Assembly (NCBI RefSeq): GCF_001638985.1
Contig: NW_017265134.1
Coordinates: 1,612,001-1,676,000 of the forward strand
Reading direction: 5' to 3'
DNA: 64,000 bases
DNA from: Phycomyces blakesleeanus NRRL 1555(-)
Taxonomy: Eukaryota > Mucoromycota > Mucoromycetes > Mucorales > Phycomycetaceae
This document shows positions 12,162-23,395 of this stretch, one piece after another. The translations under genes were made by a program, and so were the position numbers. Within the stretch, counting starts at the first letter, position 1. Each line of letters begins with the position of its first letter. The notes beneath the pieces were generated by a model. It did not search any database and had not been told where the DNA came from. It saw only the letters and a list, made by a program, of their open reading frames with translations.

Positions 12162-13275
12162 ATGGGAAACGACGGAGGATCGATTCCAAGACGCATTGAA
12201 CTTGTCAAAGAAAAGCAAAAGGATGTCAAGCAAAATCCTGATATCGAACGTTCAGCAACATGGCTTCATTGTGCTCTTTCAAAGGTAAATCTTACCAAAA
12301 TGTCGGTATACAATAGATCATTTCCCTAATTTACCTATTTCTTTGTTTTTCTTTCTTTCTTAAATTAAATCAATAGCTACCATTAGAACAGCCCGTTGTT
12401 TCGGATGCACTTGGAAAATTATATAACCAGGATTCAGTCATCGAGTATATACTAGACAAGACAGCCTATGGCGATGGTGACAAGATTTGCTCGCACATCA
12501 CGTCAACAAAAGACATTGTCAAGTTAAATCTCGCTCCTAATCCTGGATATGATGAAAAGCTGGTTTCTGCTGATGCCACAACTATGGGTAATCTCGAACG
12601 TGATATTAAGGGCCGTTTTATCTGCCCTGTGTCAATGAAGGAAATGAATGGCAAGCACCGATTTGTTTATTTGTCTACCTGTGGCTGCGCATTTGCTGAA
12701 CAGGCACTAAAGGAGATCCAGACTAAAGAATGTGTTTCGGTAAGTAATTTTTATTAAATAAGTTATACTTGTAACAATATTAGGTTAATTAATTCATGGG
12801 GATCCCTAGTGTGGAAAGCCCTATACTTCTTCCGATATTGTTTTGCTCAATCCTACCAAAGAGGAACTCGAGCCAATTAAGAAGGCAATGGAAGCCAATA
12901 AACTCAAGCAAAAAGCCGAAAGAGTAAGGGTGAAAATTACGAATGGGTTAGATCGAATCTATGATACTCAACATTTAATATTATTTTTTTTGGCTGTTGT
13001 AGAAAGCTAAAAAGGCTGCTAGATTAGCAAATATGCCTGAAGGAGAAGTAGTACAAAAGAAGAGAAAGCGAGACCATTCGCCAATCAAGGCGCCTTTACC
13101 CAAAAAGATTCTTTCTGGCTCTTCAACCACCACTGCGGTTATGAACAAGGTCGCCCAGGAGTTAGCTGAAAGAGAGAAAAAGAAACCTGTATCTGATGCT
13201 GTCAAGAGTATATATGCAGACAAGGGTATCAAGGGTAATTACCTTACCATGGGAACCTTCAACCGATACGCATAA
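12162..13275 (+). CDS. rtf2: Replication termination factor 2 (Rtf2) family protein (290 aa, 4 exons)
   Basis: Nuclear protein of the Rtf2 family, which in fission yeast stabilises stalled forks at a replication barrier and in other organisms acts with splicing factors. Exons 12162-12284, 12377-12739, 12810-12923 and 13003-13275 join in frame. The start MGNDGGSIPRRIELVKEK is the signature Rtf2 N-terminus. It continues with RSATWLHCALSK, LYNQDSVIEYILDK and the C2HC2 RING-like region: RFICPVS, then FVYLSTCGCAFAEQALKE, then CGKPYTSSD. The C-terminus is basic with KRKRDHSP-like nuclear localisation motifs, as expected. The dynein light chain gene follows in tandem after 289 bp. Identification is very secure. 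Confidence 0.95.
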
Positions 13276-13564
13276 CCCGTCCATCATTTGAGCGGGATCT
13301 CAAAGTAGCTCAAGGCAAACGAAAAAAAAAAAGAATCCCATACACGTGACATGTCGAGATTTGGGAGCTTCTTTTGCTCGATAACTTGGTGTTCATCCCC
13401 CCCTCTCTCTTTTTTTTTTCTTGTTCTCCTCTCCTCCTCCTCTTCATTCTACTCCTCTCATAACTCCCCTTGTTTTACTTTATAATATATAAAGACAAAC
13501 TAACTTTACTACCTGAAAACTCAGCTTATTTCCCTGTTTTTGTTTACTCATTTCAATATTCGTA

Positions 13565-14258
13565 ATGGAAAATCGTTCTGTTTCACCCGCTAAGGAAGCC
13601 AGCAATTCCCCTGTCCTCGTTGTAAGGTCATCATTCACTTATTCATCTCAATGCTCAATCTTCCCATAGGAAAAAAACAAATTCAATTCTGAAGAAGTGA
13701 CAGCTATTATTAAAGAGGTGTAGTATCAATCCAAAGAACAGGTTCAGGTCCTATACTTATTCGCCTGTCATTTTGAACACGGTTGAGACTCATACCTCTT
13801 ATTATTAGACAATGGAAAGTGTTCTACTCGACGTTGATTATGCACATGGAAAGGTTCCTTCTTGGAACTCAACAATTATCGATAACTGTTTGAAGAAGCT
13901 CAAGGATATGAACAAGAACTACAAATATGTTGGTACGTGCCAAAGAGAAGAAAACACATTTTTGAGTTAGCAGTACTTTATCAATGCAGACCCCCCAAAT
14001 AACATAACTCTATTCCACAGTGACCTGTGTAATTATGCAAAAGAATGGCGCAGGATTCTATGCCGGAAGCTCCGTCTACTGGGATAACCTCCACGATGGC
14101 AAGTCATATTATCACTTTACAAGCAACTTAGATTGCAATCAAACAAAAGTACTTTTGTTAACCAGACCTTGTTTTGGGATCATTTAGGAAGTGCAAGTCA
14201 CAGATATGAGACCAAGTCTTTGTATGCCATTGTCAATGTGTTTGGTTTGAGCGTTTAG
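13565..14258 (+). CDS. Dynein light chain, Tctex-1 type (125 aa, 5 exons)
   Basis: Cargo-binding light chain of cytoplasmic dynein. Exons 13565-13621, 13670-13717, 13809-13932, 14021-14098 and 14188-14258 join in frame to 125 aa. The core YKYVVTCVIMQKNGAG is nearly identical to animal Tctex-1/DYNLT1, and the end (TKSLYAIVNVFGLSV) matches the family C-terminus. The last intron (14099-14187) starts with GC (GATG|gcaagt). Only that donor restores the conserved HDGSASHRYE junction, and no GT donor nearby does so. The length is slightly above the 113 aa of the human protein because of a short N-terminal extension (MENRSVSPAKEASNSP). Identification is secure. Confidence 0.95.
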
Positions 14259-14444
14259 AATACCCCTATTTACAATACGTATACATAACTATAAACATAT
14301 GCGTGTATATACATACATGTGTATGTTTATATGTGACATGCCCCAGTTGCTTTGAAGTAGTAAAAGCAAGAATACACGAGCCAAGATGTGTAGTAAATTG
14401 TTTATTGTCCTATCATAATCCATTAAGAAATATAAACTGTTTTT

Positions 14445-17400
14445 TTAAGACGAAGCGTCTCCAGCAATATCATTAAGTGTCGTCGATTTAAGGTTAAAGC
14501 CAAGCGAAGAGAAGCTCTTCTGGATCTCTGGAACCTTTGCAGATGTACTGACAACTACATGGTTGGAAGTTTTTGGATCAAACAAGCTAACAAAGTACTT
14601 GTCTAGTACACGGTAAAGGTCCTCAACTTTGGTAGCCTATCAGCAAAATATCTCCATTTAGCTTATCTAGATGGTGTAGGTCGCATTATGCCCGTCATAC
14701 CTGAATAGCTGTAAGGAGGCTTCTGTTATACGAAGCAGGCATATGCTTGAGAACTTGGTTGGCAAATGATTGGAGAGCTGCACGATCCATAGTGTTCTCT
14801 CTTGACACCATACTATAAATCACAGCACTCTTGGCGCCATCTACCGCAGAGAGTTCGATCTCCATCTAATTTAACATAGTCAGAATATCAAACTCATAAA
14901 ACCATACTTTAAAGCATTTACCTTTTTGGTTGTCAATTGATCAATCACAAACTTTGCCTGTTCGAATGCCTTGGAAGCATCAGGGGACTTGTATATACTA
15001 AAACTAATTTCACCTGCTTCCACATCAGAATCCAAGAAGCAAGAGTAGGCAAGACCTTGACCACGGATAAGTTTCCAGAAAATTCCTTCCATGGTATCCA
15101 AGAGCTCAATCATAATCAATAGAGGGGCAATGTCTGGATCATCAAACTTGCTAGGGCCTACGAAAAAGAAAAATTAGAAAAAGAAGAAAGAAGCCATGAA
15201 AATAATTACCTTTGGTTGAGTGCATTGAGAATGAGTTTTCAATTGAAGGCAGGTTGATAATAACACCCTAAAAAACACGTAAGGCATCACAAAAAGTACA
15301 GATATACTCCAATTTACAACTTACCGTTTCTCCGGGAGAGATACCAGCAGCACTAAGAACATCCTGAGCCAGTGTGATTGGGGCCAAAGGTCCGTTATTC
15401 TAAACAAATTCATAGAAAATGTTAATAAATGTTAATACATTTTGAATTAAATGTTAATAGCCGATGTTTTTTTTAACCTTGTACACAGAGAAGTCTTTAA
15501 AGGATGTACGAGGCTCTTCTAATTTCAAAATATCGCCTGCAACGTGAAGGCGGATGTTTGCAGGGTTGCATACTAAAAGAGAGAGAAAAAATAACACCAT
15601 CAAATTTAGGCTCTTGTTGTTTTTTTTATATTATGTATATACTTACATGCATCGCGGTAAATGTTTAATTCCTTGACGACAGAGTTAGGGTCATTTTCAA
15701 GAGTTTGGAGTAGATTTGTAAGGAAAGCGGTCTGGAAAAGAACATTGCGAGAAGCACTGACAGATTTGGTTGCATCGTATTGAATAATTCGCATACAAGC
15801 AATTGTCATCTAAATAGTGTATATCAAATTACTGAGTCAAACTTGATCGTCATAGAAAAGCCATAACTCTTACACTGTGACCATCTCTCTTGGACTGAGG
15901 AATATCATTTAGAATCTGGTTGGCTACGATCTTGAGACTAGTTTTGTTTTTTAAATAAAATAAATTAATATTCGCTACTTTAACCACTGTCAGCTTTATA
16001 TATTACCGTTCTGCAGTAAATTGGGTGTGCCAGAGGATATCCTGGAGCCACTTGATAGCTTTTTTATATTTCGATGCCTATTGGATATAAAGTAATTATA
16101 CATTTAACTCGTGATTTTTAGGCGTATTTTCATTTACCTCAACTTTAATAGAGAATACGGCAAGTTCTCTAAATCCACTGCTTGTTCCAAGGCCAGAGTC
16201 ATACTCAAGTGTATCCTCACTCAACCCTTTCACAACTTCTTCATATGTGAGTGTCATACCATCTCTCTCTACTGGTAGTGAAAATATCGACTTTAAGAAA
16301 ATACGGGTGTATGGCAACAGGTGCGATGGAATAGACGATGCACTGATATGAGCAGTCAGCTTAATAAAGGCCGACTTGATATCTAAAATAAAACACATAA
16401 ATATATGCTTTCTTTCTTGATAATGCAAAAGGCTTAGCTTACGATCAAATTGAATGAAAAATGGAATATCGGCTGAATTATCGCGGTTGATATGTTCTTG
16501 GACGGCATTTCTATCATTGATCACAAATGTTTAGTAAAGTATACATGTTTTACAAAGATAAGACTCACTTTATACTCTTTGAGTTATTTTGAGCCGATTG
16601 AACATCAATAAACTTGATAGTCGAAACAGAAGGAATAACAAAATTATCCAAGATTTCATTAGGTACAGGGACATCATTAGCAGCCATAGCCTTTTCTAAA
16701 GCATCATGTAACTCCTCGAGCTTCTTTTCTCCAAGATCCTCGCGCTGCTTCTCGATACGCTGGTTTTCTTCCTCCGTCATCTGCTCTGCAAACTCTGCGG
16801 AAGGTTTTCCGAGAAGAACAACGTGAAACTGGTCAAGGTACCATCTACGTCAATTCTAAAATAAGTATCTTCATATCTTACAAGGAAATTATACTAAGTA
16901 TTTTACGTTTTTAAAAGGTTAATCCAATCAGACACAGTAAGATCAATAAGCTGTGCAAGGTATTCTTTATCCTTAACAGCCTTCTTAAGGTCCTCTCCAT
17001 CTTCAGATCCGTATAAGAAGTCTATACATATACCTGAGTTAGATGGCTCTGCAAATATACTTTACAAACATACATACCTGAAATGCAAATAGCAGCAGCA
17101 GTCTCATGAGCATCTGTCTCTGCACTGTCATTGACCTAATACAGTGTATATAAAGTCAATTTAACCAAGATACAACATTTCAATCTAAATATATACTACA
17201 ACAGTACGACATACCTTGAGAATTTCTTTCTCTATAACCATCTTCATACGCTCCATATCAATATCATTGGCTTCGACCAATCGTTGGAGTGTCTCGAAGA
17301 GTTGAGCAGGAAATTCATCAATCTCTTCAATGGGTACATTGGAAGCAGTCAACATCAATGTTGTCTTGAGATGATCAGTGCTATCAAACTCAATTTCTGT

Positions 17401-19330
17401 TTTCATGTTAGCTCCACACAGAATATTCTTATCGTTGTTACTATTTAATGAAAGAAAACAGAAATACCTGTGCAAAGGGGGTCTTCGATTTCAACAAATT
17501 CTTTTTGCAAAACGGACACAGGTGAGTCTGTAAGGTAAAGATTCAAGACTTCTAAAGCTTTCATAGTGAAGTATTCCTACTCATATTATATGTATATGTA
17601 CATATGAACATTTAGCATTGAAGGTAGTCTATTTTTTTGGTGATACATACATGGCATTTTGGTCCGTTCCATGCAATAAGAACTGTTCCCATGGATTCAT
17701 CTTCATCGGCAAACAATACGGTTTCCTCGATATTCTTCGTCAGATTGGGAAAGTCGCCTGTGCTCACCCAAGGTCTTTGCATAGGTGGAAGAGGACCTTT
17801 AGAAAGAATATTTTCTTCGACAGGCTCAAGAGCCTTCATAAGGTCTGCAGGATCAACCTTTCCGGTAATAATCAAGCACAGGTTATCAGGGCGGTAATAA
17901 GCCTTATGGTAATCGCGAACTTGATTCATATGGTTAATAATATTAGTATTATCATTAAAAAATAACATACAATCATATGTTATAAAAAATATTAGGAATA
18001 TAAATCACTCACTTTTTTCTACAGATAGCTCTCTAAGGCGCTCCATTAATCCACCAGTCTCTGAGCGATAGCCACATGTTTCAGGGTAGAGAATTCTTTT
18101 CATACGAAGATGAAGTCTATCACTGCTTGAGTTTTGGCAACCCTAATTTTGCATATTGATTTAGTGGGATTTATTCTTGTAATTTTTAAATGGCCTACAA
18201 TAATTTACCTGCATTTCACTGTATACAACCTATAAAATATATACAATAATATTTAATTACACAAGTTTCTAATATTATTCTTTATGATACTGTTCGTTTA
18301 GAGTGTATACTCGTTTTTTATGATAGCTCTAGATTCTTACTCCTAATATTAGGTTTCAAGTTTGATTAATACACACATATTGCATGAATTATGAATTAAT
18401 TTTTTTAATCCCACATATACACAAATTTACCTGCATCTTCGCCTTCCCCGTTAATATGATGAACTTCGGTATAATAACCACTCTCTGTGAGAGTAGGATA
18501 CAAAACATGATCTACATAAATAGGAAGTAACTTGAGGAAACCCTGGCTACCGGCAGTTGTAATAGCTATAAAGGGAATTATATCCAAATTAATACACTTA
18601 TACGTAAATATATTTTTTAAATGATTCATTAGATCAAAGCTTATTATATTAGCTTACTGTAGCAAGTGTGGTCTACATCTGTCCATGCATTGGTTCCTTG
18701 GGCAATTGCACGGTTTGCTAGTGAATCCAGCACACCCTTTATGATTTTGTTAACATCATTTTTTCTTGCAAAGAGAAGAATAAAAAAAACTCAGCAGAAT
18801 ATATTCTAAAATGTGTACCTTGTAAGGGAATTGTTCACTTCCAAGGAATACCAGACTTAGAAATAAATAAAGAAGAGAAATAACCGAAAATAATTAGCTT
18901 AATTTTACGATAATATTAAGCCTATATATAATGCCACATACTGCTCCAAAGTGTGAGGGCAACCAAAATCATCAAAACCTATACACAAGCAAAATAAATA
19001 TAATTATGATATAAAAAGTTTTTCTTAAAAGAAAAAAAAACTTTATATGAATACAAAGGGTAAACCCTCTCAAAACATACTCTCGGTGGCCAAGACAAAG
19101 TAACCGTTTACAAGAGGGGCTAAATGTGGGCATACAAGAGATGAGACATTGCATGCTTAAAGGGACGAGAAATAAGGTGCGTCACCAGTGCAATCAGGCG
19201 CGTTATTCTACACCAACAGACCTTCAATGTCAGAGAGAACGACAGTGAGACCAGACTTGGTACTTTTGTACTTTGTGTAAGTAGCTCCAAAATCTGTAGG
19301 AACCTCGCAAATTAATTCAAAATTCCCCAT
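14445..19330 (-). CDS. M16C-family zinc metalloprotease, yeast YOL098C/Sdd3-like (about 1000 aa, many exons)
   Basis: Cytosolic pitrilysin-type peptidase of the M16C group. ATG at 19328-19330 gives MGNFELICEVPTDFG, a start typical of this fungal family and without a mitochondrial presequence. Splicing of the first four exons gives APLVNGYFVLATES, then FDDFGCPHTLEHLVFLGSEQ. That carries the inverted zinc motif HxxEH (His58, Glu61, His62), so the active site is intact. GTNAWTDVDHTCYT and HHINGEGEDAG follow, and the latter supplies the downstream conserved acidic residues. The C-terminus is FNLKSTTLNDIAGDASS with stop at 14445-14447. The gene is cut by roughly 16 or more short introns; most interior borders are approximate. 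The first intron has an atypical gtctgt donor. Substrate unknown. Confidence 0.9.
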
Positions 19331-20953
19331 TTGAGATTGATACGTGACAAAGAAGAACAAAGCTTTTGAAGGTTGCAGACGTTAATCTTTGTTATTTGCG
19401 AGTATGTCGCTGTCACAATAGGGCACAAATGCAACTGTCCAAAAGAAGAAGAAAACCCCTCTTTTTCCTCTAGGCTTCTCCAATTTAGCTAGATATTTAA
19501 TCCCCGTGAGAAACTGTCAAACGGCAGAAGTGTTTCAAGTATTTAATTCCAAGGAAAACAGATGATATTTGTAGCCAACACATCTAGGGTACACCTTTTT
19601 GGCGTTATACAATCGAGTGACAAAAGTTCCTGCTATTTAAATTCCAGCCTGTATATTGCTATAAGTATGAATACCTTTTTTTCTTTTCTCTTTCTCTCAA
19701 ATTCAATAACGATTTTCACCATTATATCTACACTTCAAAGCAATAACGCTCTATCTTAATAGAGAATCTGTAAGAATTAGAGCTCTATAAGTCTTATATA
19801 AGTCTGATTATGTGCTTATAGATAGAAGTGTTTTCTATAAAATCGGGATTTTAAATGGCAGGAACTTTTGTCACTCGATTGTATAGCAAATAAATCAGTG
19901 GACTCAAGTTGATATACTTTAACGAACAGACTTGGCGTAAGCATCTTGCTTACTCGACAATAGGACTACGTTATTGAGGGAATTATAAAGATAACGTCTC
20001 TGGTCTGACAATTCTCCTACGACTTGATCCCTTCCCAGGGCTGACAATTACCCTTTAACTTTGTTAATCAGTGCTCAGGAGATTTGGCTTGTCTGCTATG
20101 CATCAACATTACTATTCCAAAGGATCCTTCTATTCAGGTATTTCTAAAAAGTTCGAAAGTAAATTTCAAAAACTAAAATAATTCTTTAACTAGATAGCAC
20201 ATGAATAATGAAATTAGTTACTTTCACACCAGCTAGTAAGCTTATATTATACGCGCCATATCTTTTAATGAATATCTCTTGAACTGTTCACCGTAAAGGT
20301 CTAGAATATCACGTTCAGATAAGGTACAGTATATATTTTGTCTCATTTTTGTTTGCAGAAAAGTAGAAAAAGTTTCACTGTAGAGAGTTTCTAAATAGAA
20401 AAACGAACATCTCAGTGATAGCAAAATTCAAAAAAAAAATCAAATAAACAGAACTATTCAAAAAGAACAATAACATAGCCTTAAGGATTTAATCACGATA
20501 TATGCACGTACGTAATTATTGAAATGGATTTGTACCATCTAGTCTAGCTTTAAAAAATATTGTATTATGTATAAGTAATTATAGTTTTTCTTTGAAATGA
20601 AAATACCGAGACAGTTTATAATAAGATACTTGTCTTGACAAAGAAGAAAGAAGAGCGTCTTCATATGCGTACTGAGTGGGTATTAAGCTTGGGTGCGCCG
20701 GCTGGAGTTCCGGGGTATTAAAGTAGAAAAATGTCTACTTCTATGTAAATTCGTAGTTGTCATCACCGTACCTTACACAGTTTTTTTAACAGTTTGCAAT
20801 AATAATGGTTTTATGCGTTTCATCCAAAAGCAAGATGCTATTGTGTATGAGCGATGAAATATATCTAAAATTAATGTTTGGTATTCAAAAACATTTTTTT
20901 GCTAGTATATATACATGTGTGTGTGTATGTGTATGAATGTATGTGGCTTTACA
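19331..20953. other. intergenic with MITE
   Basis: AT-rich region between the start of the protease gene and the 3' end of CENP-T. It carries the inverted-repeat element at 19610-19881. The rest shows no supported gene; a 60-codon minus ORF at 20242-20424 has no recognisable motif. Confidence 0.6.
19610..19881. mobile_element. 272-bp MITE, Tc1/mariner type
   Basis: Terminal inverted repeats begin CAATCGAGTGACAAAAGTTC and run 24 bp without mismatch, then continue with one mismatch through an ATTTAAA block. Both ends are flanked by TATA, consistent with TA target duplication. The interior is AT-rich with no transposase. The right copy is at about 19845-19881. Confidence 0.85.
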
Positions 20954-23099
20954 TTACTCTACACTTTCAGGGTAGAGCTCATTATCTGCTGTAGCAGATA
21001 TACACACTAAATCATATAGTTCCCTTGGGAGATACTCGTGAGCTACAACTTCTAAGGTTCGTTTTCCTGTTAGTAGTCGTTGCCTACAAAATTATTTACG
21101 GATTTTTTTTTAGGATACTACTTTTATAAATGCTTTCGTATAATTTGTTACCTTTTCATCAATAGTTTCATATCTTCGCATGTCAATTTTTTACGTGAGG
21201 CATGCTTTGTATAAGCTTTTAGATCGTCTGCCATTTGCTCAAAAAATAGCTCACTCCTACACAATAAAAAGGGTACATTAGAAGCAGGATCTTTTTGGTA
21301 TCCAGACTTTTATAATTACGCCTCAATGATCTTTTGAACAGCACCCGGTTCAATCTTTTTGTCAGTAAACCTAGAGAAGATTCGCCTTTGCATTAAATTC
21401 CCAATTGCCATCACAGGGGGTATTCTATCAAAATTCAGTAAAGCATGGATAAGTATTGTGGATTATTTCACATGTAGCTCCGTACTTTACTCCGTCAAGA
21501 TTTGCTTGCACACGTTCTTCTATCTTGCGTTCAGTAAAGCGTTGGCTAGGAAGAACTCGATCGTAATGGCGTGGTCTACCAGAGATACCAATTAGATATG
21601 CTAGTAAATGTGTGTGATTCAAGATAAATGCTTTACTGTTCGTAATTCTGAAAAATATCCAAATCTTCTGGTGATAATTTATCATGAATTTGCCTAAAAT
21701 AAATGCTCGTTAATTAAAATAAACACTGTAGTAGAAAACGCATACTCATGAGATTCTTCTCGGCCTGTTATCACATCATCGAATCCAGGGAAATCGATCT
21801 CTTCATGAATGTTTGGATCTTGCATTTCTTATAAAATATTTAGATAAATTTATACAAGCACGCTACATTTTTAGATCTCTTACCATCGTATCCATAATCT
21901 TCTTGTGATCGTGGCTCAATTATATCCTGACTCTCGGCATCTAAAGAGATGTCAACCAATGAAGGCTGTGGTGGAAGTTGAGAGGTTTCTGACCTCTCCT
22001 GGTCTTCTTGAAATGGCGACTGCCAACCATGAGGAAGATCTCCAAGCTCCCCAAGTATACTTTGACCATCAAGAGAAGCATCAGGTGGTCGATCAGACTC
22101 TGAAGAACCATAGCTGTAAAATCTGTGGTCTAGTCGGCTGAAGTCTGTGTCAGAATGGTAGCTTATTGATGATAAAGTTTCTTCTGGCTCATCCGGAGCA
22201 AGATGACGATTTTTTCTGCGTAAAAGAAAGAGAGGACGAGGAAGACTTTTATCAATAGGCTCTTGCTTCTTTGGTCTACCCGAAATTCTACTCCGTGATG
22301 CTGGCTTATAAAAGGATTTATCTAGACTGGATTGTACAAAATCCTGTCTAGAATGTGGTTGTTCAAGACCTTTAGCTTGACTGGATGGAACTGATTCTTG
22401 TCTTGGGTGTGTTTGCTTAATGTGTGATTTGTCTACAATATCGGTAGCTTTCTCTTTTCCTTTTTCCGAGCTTTTTGATATAGTATTTATGGTAGTTGGT
22501 AATTGTTCACTTTCATCCGAGAAACGTTCTTCGGTTCTTCTTAATTGATACACTATATCATATGTTTTTATTTGCGTATGAATAAAGCCACATTATTATT
22601 CACGCACTACATCCAACATAATTGCTCTTTGAGACTAAAAGAAGAAGAGAAAGAAGAAGACGAGAAAAAGAAACTTCTACCTACATCTACTAAATGCACG
22701 TAATAGCTCAAATGGAGAGTTAAGATCCTCTTCCCGGTAGCGTAGTTCATTTGTTGAATTTGATCTAATGGGCGATCCAGGATTGCTTGGATTATCTTCA
22801 GCAATGTTATGCGCCAAAGTAAATGAATGCGGACTATCTTCTTCCACATGGGCATGATCTGTCTCCATTGTATGACGAGATTTATGATTTCCCGAGACAT
22901 CCTTAGGATCTCTTTGTCTCTTTACTCCAGTTTTAATCAATAAAGATCCACGCTCTACAGGACTATTCAATGAATCATCGAAGATCTCTCGACTATCTTC
23001 ATCAGACGATTGACGAAAATCATCAAATTGCTTGTTGTTTTCTTGGTATATATTTTTTTCCTTTTTTTTGGAATTCTCACTGTCTGATGAATTAGACAT
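20954..23099 (-). CDS. Inner-kinetochore protein CENP-T (histone fold)
   Basis: Kinetochore protein linking centromeric chromatin to the Ndc80 complex (yeast Cnn1, fission yeast Cnp20). ATG at 23097-23099 starts a Ser/Asp-rich, disordered N-terminal half (exon 1 23099-22685, exon 2 22552-21884) rich in SP/TP-type sites. The C-terminus carries the histone fold: RRIFSRFTDKK, SELFFEQMADDLKAYTKHAS, RKKLTCEDMKLLMKRQRLL, then the CENP-T-specific tail VVAHEYLPRELYDLV. The KRQ-L and LPREL features match vertebrate CENP-T rather than core histones. Interior exon borders around 21400-21700 are uncertain. It is transcribed away from CWC22 across a 296-bp shared upstream region. Identification rests on the histone fold plus extension and is strong. 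A CENP-W partner is not in the window. Confidence 0.88.
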
Positions 23100-23395
23100 G
23101 TTAAGTTGGTTTTCTTAAAGATATAGGTAATTTTTATCCGATATTTCTTTTCCTTTACTTTTTATATATACACATAATATATAATTTAGTATTCAAACCC
23201 TCCAAAAATGGCAGTTTCTATCGATGATGTCAGCACTAATTTTTTGTTTGACCAACTGCGCTCCGTTTTGAGGGAATACGACTGGCCCAGGCGCTCCCAT
23301 CCAATTAAAAAAAAAATCCTAAAAATCCTAAAAAAAAAAAGATCTCCTCTTACAATCACACACATCTCATCGACGCATACGTAACGAACCCCGAC
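23100..23395. promoter_or_regulatory. shared divergent promoter CENP-T / CWC22
   Basis: A 296-bp interval separates two start codons facing apart, so it must hold both promoters and leaders. It contains A-rich runs (about 23306-23340) close to the CWC22 start. No defined binding motif is recognised. Confidence 0.6.

Noticed and set aside
20640..20760. GC-richer patch that might be a tRNA or other small RNA
   Set aside because: No A/B-box pair or cloverleaf could be drawn by eye; only locally unusual composition.
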